Shown: piece after piece, positions 45,147-57,300 of the stretch
Layout of the letters: every line of letters starts with the position of its first letter
How positions within the stretch are numbered: position 1 is the first letter of the stretch
Translations under genes and position numbers: made by a program
The notes under the pieces: model-generated
The model's database searches: none
What the model saw: the letters and a program-made list of their open reading frames with translations, nothing else
What the model was told of the DNA's origin: nothing
DNA from: Effrenium voratum
Lineage: Eukaryota; Sar; Dinophyceae; Suessiales; Symbiodiniaceae
Assembly (NCBI GenBank): GCA_963377175.1
Contig: CAUJNA010000176.1
Coordinates: 138,501-202,500 of the forward strand
Direction of reading: 5' to 3'
Length of the DNA: 64,000 bases

Positions 45147-46022
45147 AGCCGCTCACATGGTCGGGATGTGTCCCAAATAGGACCCCCCCAAACTTGTGGT
45201 TGTCCTTTCGGGCTTCTCTTTTCACCAAATTCAAAAGGGAACCCTGAAACAAGCACCTACATGAAGGTGCCATGCAGGATGCAATGCACAGTCGAAGCTT
45301 GGTCCAAATAGGAAACTCGGGACTTAGCCGGATGCTTTCCGCCCAAGGTATTCGGTTCATGCGGCCATACTGTTTGGGCTATGCATGTGTGTGTGCATGA
45401 GCATGTGGGTGTCCCCATGCCACTTGGTGTTACCAATGCAGTTACTTCAGCTTGCCCAGAGCATGTGAAATGTGTCGGGGCAAAAAAACATGAAGCGAAG
45501 GCACTCCACGCCTTCGCATCATTGGTGGGTGCCTCTAAACTTCCAGAAGGGCCGAAGCAGAAGGCTTTCGTGCGGGAACAGCTGAGTTCTGGGTCAATGA
45601 TGCAGAGGGCGCCGTCCCTTTCAAGGACTGGAGCCGTAATGGAGAGTCCAAACTTGATGTGCCAAAGCCGTGGCCATGGTCATGGTTCTATTCGCAACCC
45701 TTACCATGGCTGTCCGAAATCCCTTTGTTGGGCCTTCTACCGCAAGTAAAGGGAGCGCTTGATCAGGGCACATGGCACGTGTTTGATATCGGTGTGCTTT
45801 TTTTTTTGAGGCCACCCATTTTTGCGGGGTTGTTTCAACCAAATGGAAGCTACCCAAATTATGGGTACTCCCTCTCCCACCTCTGCCACGGCATCTGACA
45901 GGCTTCATTAAAAAGGAAACTGATCTTCCAACTACCCTCCCACAGCTGCCATGTTAGTGGAAGGAAGGGTACCCATTTTCACACCCATAGGACATCATTC
46001 TGCTCCGAAAGACGTCTCTCGC
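45147..46022. other. region between TauE start and the unidentified gene
   Basis: About 0.9 kb upstream of the TauE ATG. No exon, promoter element or poly-A site that I can support. Confidence 0.45.
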
Positions 46023-46058
46023 CTGCCGCATGCTGCGGGACACGCCAGGCGATGGCTT
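46023..46058 (-). CDS. unidentified gene, exon candidate o
   Basis: KPSPGVSRSMRQ, 12 codons, phase 0-0, GC donor. No stop found downstream with confidence. Confidence 0.35.
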
Positions 46059-49000
46059 CTGCAGATCCCAGCACATGCATGGCACGAGGCGCGGCGAGAG
46101 CGCGGCGAGAATCGCAGGAAGTGGCTGGTGCTTGGAGAGAGAAGCGCTTGCTGGATGGCTCCAAGGGAAAGGAAAAAGCCGCAAGCTTGCGAGCGCAAAG
46201 AAAGAAACCTCTGAACTGGTTGGCTCTGAGTGGTTCTGGCCATGCTGGCTCTCGCAAAGCTTCAGAACAGGAGGTGTACACAAAAAACACGTCAGCTACC
46301 AATTGAAGGAAGCCGGGCAATCCTGATATGCTTCAATCTGATGTATATAGGGTACACTGCTAAGATGACAGGACCACCAGCACCGGTGACCATGTCGGCT
46401 AAGGCCCTGGGCATCAATTTGCTTGGCACTTTTCTGGGGGTTGATTCCTTTTCCATTCTTTTCAACCAGCGTTATTTTCAAAAACTGGCTGTTTTCCCCG
46501 GGTTTCCGGAGGTTTTCTAGAAAGAAGGATCCCTGGAAAGAATGGCCCTAGAGCTTTACATGTCTGACTCGCAGCCTATCCGGCGGCTTGTGCCAAAAGC
46601 TGCCAGAGATCCACATGGCCAAAAGCGCGAACCTGTAGCTGCCCCTACAGAAAAATGGCCTTGACAAGGACCAACAAAAACCTGTAAGAGTCGAATACTG
46701 TGTCATTTTGTTTCAGGCGAAATGGGAAACCGTGTTGTAGGTGTGAGTGTGCCTGAGTGTGCGCTCACACGCAGGGTGTTAAAAAATAAATAAACAAATA
46801 AAAATAAGGCGCCCTCCGCGACCTCTGTCTCATGCCAAATGGATGATTCTTTTGCAGTGGACGTTGTCACGAGCTGAGGCGCAGTCTCCAAACTGTACAC
46901 ATGTTGAGGGGAACCCTTTGCTGGTGGCTTTCAGAGGAAACCAAAAGGACCACCAGAATTCTTGGGGGTCCTTCCAAAAAGCCGCCTTCGCGAGCCCCCC
47001 GCCTTCCGCAGCCTGTGCATTTCCTCCACTGCCTGGCGTGCCAAGGAAAAATTGGCCCGTCCGGAGAAGCCGCCCCATGGGTCGAAGGGTAGCTGCCATG
47101 GCCATTCTGAACCCAGGGATCCGGATCTTTCTAGAAACCACCAAACACCCCGGGGAAAAACAGCTGGTGTCTAAAAAGAACGATGGTTGAAAAGAATGGG
47201 GAATCAGGCCCCAGAATCATGCCGGCTCCAAACAACCCACTAAAACAAGTCTCCCAGCAAGTCTCCAGAGTCTGACAATGAGAAACAGGTTGGAGCCGAC
47301 CTTTCGCGTCAGGGCAATGACTGATGAGTCAGCCTGGTTAGCTCAACAGACGTCAAATCCGCTCCGCTCCTTAAGGAATGAACTGATCAGATTTCAACGA
47401 CTGGGTCCTTCAAAAGTGAATTTTGTTGAGGGGTGTTCAAAATCAGTTTTGGGCTCGCTTTAAACCGGCAGTTGGGTAATTTTGACTGTCCCGAGATCCC
47501 TTCTAAAACCTTCTAAAAGTTACCCTAACAACCTAAACACCTAAGGGGATGGCTGGGAACTGCCAAGTTCAGGATGTCATGTTCAAGGACCCAGAACAAT
47601 CAAAGTGGCCATTGGGGCGACTGTCGCTCTGCTCCAAGCCCCGTGCCTCGGGAGAGAGACCTGGCAGCACCGCAAATCGCTTTCACGTGTGCGCAGGCGT
47701 GCACATGAGTTGCTTGGCACCTTTCGTGTGACCTCTCAAGGTGAGTCATGGTATCAAAATGGTCTACCCAGATCCAAGCTGAAACTCAGAAAGGCGGCTG
47801 CACCCATTAATGGTTGGGAGTATCCCTTACTCACCGTCATCTACCCGGGTTTTGATTGTGGCTCAGGTACTTTGCCAGTCTTGCACCCCGACACATGCGA
47901 AGAGATGCTCTTCCACCAAGCTACCGATAGAAACCAGCAGCCGTGGTTGATGGCGAGTGAGGGAAATCAGTTGCTGTCAGACCACCATTTTATTACTTCC
48001 CAAGGCCTGAGACCTTTAGAGGAACGGGCACCTGCGTCACCAGAAACAATCGTGAATATTCGCACTTCCTTCGTACCAGTATATTGCTGCCCCTGCAACA
48101 TGCCTGGGATGATGCATTCCGTTCAAGCTTTCCTTGCAAATGCTTTCCTTGCAGATGCGTTTCTTTCCCTTCAATGCCATTCAACTTCAATCTGTTCTCG
48201 TTTACAAACAAGACAACATATGTCTCATGCTCGAATCCGTTCTTTGACATTCACACTCCCTTATACTCCTTTCCTTCCGTTCAACTCCATTCTGTGCCAA
48301 TAAGCTTCATTCAATTCCTTTCAATTCATGCACTCCTTTCCTTCTAGGATTCCATTCACTTATTTCCATTATATTCCAACCATTCAAGTGAAAGGAACTC
48401 CCGTAGAGCTTATACTGTGAATTCCTCACGCATGGTTCTTTTTAGGGCTTTTTGCCTCCATTACTCACCTTCGGAGCGCTTCGCTCTGGCAGGCTCTGCA
48501 CAGGCTGAGTCGGTTCATTTCAAGACCCATCCGCTGAGTGTAACCTACCGTCCCAACTTGACTTGCTCGTTGCAGGCAATGAGAAATGGAATGACCCCCA
48601 TAATTAAGCCATCCCTTGTGGCTTCCTTTAAGGGAATCCCCGTCCTGTTCATTTCCTCATTCCCCCCTCAGCACCGGCAAGTTGAAGGTCAATGCATCCC
48701 TGCTCTCCGAATCTTGACAGCCTGTGGCGGATCCATGCAGCTGAAAAAACACATCCGTCGCCATGTGGCCGTTTGCGCGCCTCTTCCGCGCGTTGTTCAA
48801 TGTTTCCAAACTCACCACTAAACTACCTCGTCTTTTGTCCCCAACCAGAAGACTTCAAAACATCTGTCCAAAGTCAACCGAAAAATGCACAAACATGCAT
48901 CAAACTCACTCTTCGAGGGGTTGATTCCTCTTCCATTCTTTTCAACCATCGTTCTTTTCAAAAGCCGGCTGTTTCCCTGGGTTTTTGATGACTTCCTGCA

Positions 49001-51146
49001 AGAAGGATCCCTGGGTTCAGAATGGAAATGGAAGGTACCCCTAGAATGGTGGGTGTGCGTCAAATTTCAAGGGTACCCCAAAACCAACATGGTGCTGGAA
49101 AACCCCCCAGAGGGGTACCCCGAAATCGACACCACAGCTCAGAGATCGGGGACTCGCGCGCCCTTCCGTTGGCCCCCAGCGGACTGGGCCCAGCGGACTG
49201 CACCTTGGCCGTCCTGCTCGAAGTCCATCTCCATGCTGAGGTCCTCAGACCTCGTCGAACTTTGTTTGGGTCGATTAATATATATTTATATATGTATATA
49301 TATATATGTATTTTCCGGTCGTGTGTAGTGTTTGGTCAATCGATCCCTGTGTTTGGGTTGTGTGTGTGTGCGTGTTGCGGGGTCCGAAGGAGATCAGCCT
49401 CCCTCTAATTTTGGTGGCTTGGACGGGTGGCTTGGTGGTTAAGGAGGGGTTCGACACTAACCCTCCACAAAAGCCAGGGGTTCAAATCATATGCAGGGCT
49501 TCTCATACATGTTCAAAGATTGTCTTTGTCCGAGATAATAGGGTGCGTGTGCGTGTGTGTTTTGCTGAGGCTGGTGAAATTGGACACCGCAAGAAAACCT
49601 GAATGCTTGAGGGTGTCCCCTATTTGACACATACCCATTCATGCCTCGAGGGCCCATACTTGCTATTGAGTGCTTGGTGGGTGAAGGGCTGAACCCCCCC
49701 CCTTTGAAACATCTCACTTGACGCCTGGTGGGTTTCAAGGCAAGACAGTCATGCCTCCTACAAGCAAGCAGAGCTGCCCCTGGAACGATGGGGCTTGAGT
49801 TGATCACCAAAGTCGCAGCTCAAGCGTTGAAGTTGCTTGGCGTGCAGCCGGAGAAAAAGCAGGAAGCTCCAGGAAGACTCTCTTCAGTCTCCCTGCACGG
49901 TACTTCTGTTTCAACAAGAAGCTAGCTCCACCCCTGGGCACAATCAAATTGTGAGATCCCGTCACTTTGAGAAAGGGGGCGAGGCCATTGGGTGGTTCAT
50001 CAAAAGGTCCCTGACACGTGGGATGACCATTGGGTGGATGTTATTTCAACCATTTTGAGAGAGGGGAGACCCAAGAGACTTTGAGGCAGATGAGCCCAAA
50101 ACCCTTCCATCAACATAAAAGTCGCCAGGCCCCTTGAAAAGGAGATGGGGGTTGATGAATATTCCTGGCCCACAATATCAAATCGATTTAGCGGTTTTCC
50201 AAACCAATGGTCATCCCATGTATCAGGGACCTTTTGATCAACCCCCACATGTTCCAGCCCCCTTTCTCAAAGTGATGGGATCTCATAAGTTGGTTGTGCC
50301 CGTTGGGCTTTGTCACATCTTTCTCCAAGTTTGTCGGGTTTCTCCAGTGAGGTTCCCTGTTAGGATATGGCCGTGGGTCAAAACCAATGGTCCATTTTGG
50401 GGTAGGTGCACCACCCATTTTAGTTTATTTCGTTGGGGATTAAAAAATGCTCACTGGGGGTACGATTCGGATTTTGACCCATGGCCATATCCCGACTTCG
50501 CCCGATTCGACGTCCCCCGCTTCGACTCGCGCCGTTCGACCATGTTCCCCCACGGCGCAGTCACCAACGCCGCCAGCACCGCATCCAGGCGCTGCTGAGA
50601 GTACAGTCGTTGGGTCCTGCGGCTTTTTCACCAGCCGACAGGGATCCACGGAGCCATCATGTCGCAGGATTCCCCCAAATGAAAGTCTGGCGGCGTTCAT
50701 GGAAATTGCAACTTTTGCAGGTTCCACAACGGGAAATGGAGGACACCCTTTCATACCCAACGAAAAATGCAAAAAGTGGAGGTGTCTTCACTGTTCAATA
50801 TGTCAAGAGACCCGTGGCAATGGAAACTGCACGGTGGAACCATACAACTTCACGACTTGTGCATCTTGATTCGGTGTGGCACAGTCCGAGCGCAAAGAAA
50901 GGAGAGATCGGAGCACAGAACTGCGGCTCACCGTTCCCGGGTGAGGTTGCAAGAGACGCCGGGTGAGGTCGCTATCGAAAGGAGAAAATGAGCTGAACCA
51001 CCTATACTGCATGATGGCGGAGATGCTTCTCGCCACCCAAGATGTTGACTAAGATGGCAAACAAACAAACAAACAAACAAACAAACAAACAAACAAACAA
51101 ACAAACAAACAAACAAAACAAGCAAAACAAACAAACAAACAAACAA

Positions 51147-51186
<40 letters not shown>

Positions 51187-51261
51187 GCAGGCATGCAGAC
51201 AGACAGACAGACAGACAAACAAACAACAGCAAGCAAGCCGGCAAGCAAGCAAGCAAGCAAG

Positions 51262-51300
<39 letters not shown>

Positions 51301-54300
51301 ACAGGCAGGCAGACAGACAATGGCAAGCAAGCAAGCAAGCAAGCAAGCAAACAAACAAACAAGCAAGCAAGCAAACAAACAAACAAACAAACAAACAAAC
51401 AAACAAAAGCAAACAAGCAAACAAACAAACACCCGACTCAAAATCGAGTGCCCCCTTCATGGATTGTCCCAAACGCTCATGGTGCGGAAAGAATCTGGAA
51501 AATGCATCCATATCACCCCCAACAGCTTTGATAAACGGTAGAAAGATGACCAAGCAATCTTGAAAATTTTAGAATAAGCCAGCGTTGCATTGTTTTAGCA
51601 GTGCGGACTTCTGTTCGAGATTCGAATTTGCCCAGTCAGGTCTGTTGTATCGATCATTTGTGACTGGTGTCTCAACTCGAAACCGCGAAACGCCAGCTTG
51701 TGGCGGGGAGCCATGCACAAAGAGTTCACAAGATCGTCGGGCATTTGTCGCCTTTGTTGTGCGGTGTGTTGCAACATGACTGGTGTTTTGAACAATTGAC
51801 CGTGCTGACTTGCCGTAGCTGAAGTCCTGCAGTCATGGATACCGTCTGCGGACTTCTGGTTTGACTCACGGCAGCCGCTTTGCTCTCTTCCCGAGTCTTT
51901 AATTACTTCTGTAGTATTAGCGTGCCAAGAGGATGCTTTGGGCCACCCCTTGCACTCACATGCAAAACAAGTGCTACTGGCGTCAAGAAGAAACGCATAC
52001 CATGTGTGACACTGTAAATTGCCAAGCCTCTCTCGCCCCTTCAGCGGAAAAAAAAAAGAAAAAAAAGGCACCGGTTCGATTCGCGCGCCTGCCATGCCAG
52101 CAAATGTACAGGCTCCGTAGCAGCAGCCACAGCAAAATGGCCTCGTCTCTTCAAAGGTCTGAGAAGGGGAAGTGCACTTGATTCCTTGGCTACCCCCGCT
52201 ACAACCCCCATGGCTACAACCCCTTTTTTTGGAAGAAACATCCAACAGTAAGAGATCAGTCACGCTGGGGGCGAGGAAAACCAGAGGCGCAAGCGAGTCT
52301 ATCCCCATTTTCAGCGGGACATGTGTTGCAGAATGCTACGCGAACGTCATTTGTCCAACAATTCAAACCAAAAAGAGGGTTTCAACTTGGCCGTCCTTCA
52401 CCGGCTACATGTGCCTGTGTCATCCGCTCCTGAAAATCAACATGACCAGCAAAAAGCCTTCTGAGAGAAGTATCCTTTTGAGGCACATAAAAAGGCGCAA
52501 GTTTCGGGGATCCGGTTGTGGGTGTGTTTGTTCAAGCGGTATGTTTGGAGGACCCATTTCTTGGAAACGCCATGTGAAGGTTGCAGGAACTCGCGTCTTC
52601 CAGCCAGCTTCTCTCATATCTCTTCAACATCACCCCATAAGGCGAACTACGTAAACATTGACTCCCAAAAGCTGATGTCTGAACAATATATGGGTCTGTC
52701 TTTTTTCACCATACCCCTTGTTGGTTGGTCTTGAAGGGAAACCCAAAGTGGAAAACCACCATGTGGGGGCGTCCAACCCCAGCCCGAGCCCCAGCCCCGC
52801 CAGCGACGTGAGCTCCTCCCAGCGCACCGGGGGATGTGCCTCAAAAGAAAAGCGACTCTGGTTGACGAATAGTCCGCCGACATTGCTCGGCATGTTGGGA
52901 AACTGAAACTGAAACTGAAACTGCAACGAGTCAAAGCTGGGAATCTGGTTGACTAATAGTTTCCAAGCTAAGGGTTTAGGATTTAGGGTTTAAGGGAATC
53001 GGGGAATTTTATTCGAGTCAAAGCCAGGTTTGGGAAAACGAGTCAAAGCTGGAAAAAAGCTGCTGCAAGGAGTTGACTCATAATTTCCTGGCTGAAAGGG
53101 GGGGATGTAGAAGGTTGACCAACAATTTCCTGGCTGAACGGAGATATATAGAACACCTTCGGGGAACCCCCCCTCTTCATCCCAGACCAGGCTCTTCATT
53201 TAGAGCAGCGGCCATGGCCTCCAGAGTAATAGCACATTTTGCCGGCAGATGGCTTACCCCTTAAAACTCCAAGCCCTGGGGAAGTTAATCTTTTACAGAC
53301 ATATAGCCCATGTTGCCCAAAAAGTTACGAACATTTGTGTTCTTAAGAGCTAAGATAGTGGGCGGAGGGCGTGAGCTCAACTAAAATGGCGGGGGAATTG
53401 TGTCATCGTTCACCCGGCTGTAGCTTCACGCGGCCGGGTACGTCAGGTGAGTGAGGGTTACGAACGACGACTGGGGGACCAATGGCTTTGGTGGAGATAT
53501 GAACATCTCACTTCCCAAGTTGACTGGCCAAAAAAAGGTTGAACTTTGTATTTACCACTAAAATGGTCTTTCCAAAAGTTTAAAGTCCACCAACTCAGGA
53601 AGTGAGACATAATTACCAACAACGCACTGCCCCTTTCAGTGCGAAAGTGATCGCTATTGCAAGAGTGGTTCACTTGAGAATATTTCATGGAATTAGTCGA
53701 AGAGCCAGCAGAAATCCCCACATAACCAAGCTCGCTCACAGGCTCATTTCAGGCCACACAACATTATCATGGGTACCCATATGTGCAAACCTCCAGGTCA
53801 GGTTCCTGTCACCGCGCTCGGAGATGATGATTATGAAACATGTCATCAGCGCGAAGGCCTCTCTTGAATTTGTCTCACACATTTCAACTTAGTTCCAGGG
53901 GCTGGACTCGTGAGGGTGAGTGATGGCCCGTCTTCCGTGCATTGAAAGCTGCTGACGAAGAAATGACCCCTGATCATCCTACTTGACCTTGCCAAGCAAT
54001 CCGCGTTGAATGATTCCTGTCCACAGATTATGCAACGACCACCGGTCAATTTGCGAGGTTATTAGTGAAAATTTCAACCACTAAACCAACGATAAACCAC
54101 GAAAAAGCTAAGGGACTGCATGGCTGGGCACCACCAAACAATGGTCTTTTAACCAAACAGAGCTCCCTTCGAATACCCTCCTGCCCTCACGTGGAACCTG
54201 ACATTTTTGGAAATGGTACCTGTAAAATGAAAATGGTCCGAACCAGGACATTCTCAGGTTCCACGTGAATTTGGACGACAGCTTGCAGAAAAGAATATAG

Positions 54301-57300
54301 TGATCTCGAGATGCTCACAAAAGCTCAAGACACACAAAGGGCGACATGTCCAAATGCCTGGCCCTAGACGAGACGTGTGAAAGGGAAAATGCTCCAAACC
54401 CGGACGTCCCTTATTTACCTCAGGTTCGTGAAAAGGGCGGCAAGGCATCGACCAAACTCGGTTGCTTTCTGCTCCCCTGCTAAAAGTGAATAACTTTTAG
54501 TGGTTTAATTCGGAAAATCAAATTCGTGGGCAAAAAGTGCTCAAGTCCTAACATCCCTTGGCCAAATGCCGCAAAGCGTACACCAGCATTCTTCCAACCA
54601 GATGGCAACTAAACACATTTTTCGGGTTCCCCGATTTTGTCGACCCAGCCACCGCCCTCCATCGCCCGCCTGGCCCGGCACCAGGCACCGCAAGGGGCCG
54701 AAGAGGAAAGCCCAGAGCCACAGGCAGGGCTGCGCCTCGGTGCGGAAAAAGCGGGCGATCGCTGCGGCGGGAATGTGGCTCCAAATGAAACGATCGGATT
54801 CCACTGACCAAGCCATTTTGGAATTCCGGAATTTGTTGATTGCCACAGCCAAGTAGGGAATGAGGTCGAATGAACCCGGGTCCCTTCAAAGCGAACCACC
54901 AGCGGGATGGTTTCTCTCGGGGTCATTCCATTTCCCATTCCCTGCATCTCTCGCACCAGCAAGGAAAAAAGAAGATGAGCTCCCCTTCAAATGGCCATCT
55001 TCTGGTTTTGGTGAACGGGAAAGTAGATGGCAATGACTAAGCCAAAGTGTAGGGAATTGCGGATCTTTCATCCAACTGCAGCAACCCCAGAAACCACTTG
55101 CAACTCCTTGGAAAGGCCTTTCTTGGGTTCCATGTTTGATTTGCATGTAGCCGACCTTCAGCTGTGTGACTGTATTTAGGGCTGTCCCTTTTCCTGACGA
55201 TCATGGACGTTTGGGGCCTTTTCAATTGCTCAGTTTTTTCCAGTGTTGTCGAGCGGTTGCGTGCAGAGTTCCAGCGTTCCAGTCTTCAGTCCGGTGTTTC
55301 AATGTTGCTCAGTGTCCAGAGTCTCCAAAAGGGTTCGAGCGGTGCGTTCCGGTGTTGCCGCATTGTTCCAGTGTTGCTCAGTGTCCAGACGACAAACGTC
55401 TTCCAAGAACCTCCTTCCATGATTTCTCCGAAAGAAGGTAACAGCTTGTGCTTGGGTTTATGAATACAAAATCTCTATCTTGCCACTTGTTTGCCCAAGG
55501 TACCATAGGCCCACGAAGAAAGACTTGCAGGTGCAATAAGCGGGAAATGAGGGGATGACCCTTACAAATAATCCAACTCATTGTTTCCTTGGAGGGGACC
55601 CTGGGCTCATTCCCTTCTCAGCACCAGCAAGTTTAACGCGTCATCCAAACTTCAAGAAACCCAAACAAATGGATCCGCCCCCCTGGAAAGAGGGTCCGAC
55701 CGTCAGCACGAACGCGGTGAAGGTCACGAAAATGTCCTTCAACACCTGGGCGCAAGATCTGCTGGACCTCTCACTTCCGAAAAGAGTTAGTTAGAGAGTC
55801 AGCCAGTTAGTTAATTAATTATTTAGCTTTCTAGCTATTTGTTCCTTGGTTAGTCATTTGGCGCGCTTACTTGTAGTCAGTCAGTCAGCCAGTCAGTCGT
55901 CAGTCAGTTAGTGAGTTACTTGACCTCGCGCGCGGGAGGGGGGCGATAGTACCTGACGCGCGAGATCGGGATTGACGTGCGGGATGGTGCGGTAGGGGGG
56001 CGGGGTGGGGTTCGGAGGCGGTAGGGTGGGATGGGGGGCGCCTGACGCGCGATGGTACCTCTCGCGTGGGACTGCCTGTGTTGGTTTTTTTCTTTTCCGG
56101 GGGGGTGTTAGTGATTTTTTGTTTCCAGTCAATCAGTCAGTTAGATAGTCAGTCAATTAGTTCGTAGTGGCTTAGTTTGTTATTGAGTTGCTTGACGTGC
56201 GGATTGGCATGGGAGTAGCGCTGGACGTGCGGGGATTCATCGAGCCAGGCTGAAGGTATCTACAGGATGTGGTTGGGTCGGGTTGGGGGTGAGGTTTTTC
56301 CTAGTTGCAGTAGCGACAAAGAGACGGGGACTGCGTGGGTTGAGAAAAAGTCGGGGTAGGTACCTGGAGTGGATAGCACCTGATGATGGGGCCGCGCGGG
56401 ATTGTGAGAATCCTTGCCCGTCCGATCACGACCTTGATTGCCCCTGGTCGAGGCCATTCGGGATTTCGAGGTCATTGCGTTTTCACGCTTCTCACAGCCT
56501 GCAAATTTACTAGCGAGGGGCCCTACGTTACTGAGTGTCGCGAAAAACTCTTTTCAAGGCAAACGCAATGTCCTCAAAGTAAAGGCATTCGCGCGAGCAG
56601 CGCTACCCCGGATCCGATGCATTGGGGCAACGAGCGCCCGGACAAGTAGAAATATACTCACGCTTGGGCTCCGTGCCTTGAAGCCTAGGAGGTGCTGGTT
56701 TGAGCTGCGCAGCGTTTCGCGCCGCCCCTTCGAAAGCGGCTTGGCCTGAAAATCGCACTGCCCGGCGTGAAAAATATACTTCCAAAACCCTGGCTTGAAA
56801 GTTGCATCTTTCGGCATACGCCGAAGCACGGCCGCTGCCCCGGCCCCAACAGCACGTCCGCAGCGCGGCTTGAAAGTCACAACTTTGCAGCGCCAAAGAA
56901 GCACACACGGCGCGACCTCGAAATCTAGGCTGCGACAACAATTGCGTCTGAGAGCATGGGCCGGCTATGAACAAGCGCCGCGCTGCATCACGCAAAGGAC
57001 GCTGCGTGTAAAAGCGTGACGCCAATGCCTACATAAAACCGCAGGGGGCTGAGCGACGCAGCGGTGGAGAGAAGCCAGAGTAATACCCTCCACGTAGCGC
57101 AAATGGGTCATTAAGGTCCCTGCCCCCAAATCAAATGGTATGGCCGGATATGATTCGCCGTGTCTGACGATAAACCGCGCGGAGCACACAAATATGAGTT
57201 GCAAGTCGAAACGCGCTCATCACACATTGCTTTCAATACTAGGCACGGCGTTGCCTTTTTCTACACGTGCTTTCGAAACATGGGTATCGGCAGACCACAG

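Noticed and set aside
46000..46170. Plus-strand frame ASADPSTCMARGAARARRES as an exon
   Set aside because: The minus-strand reading has a proper AG acceptor and GC donor and agrees with the strand of all other genes.
51042..51563. Open frames rich in KQTN or CLFV
   Set aside because: Translation of AAAC/AGAC/AGGC repeats.
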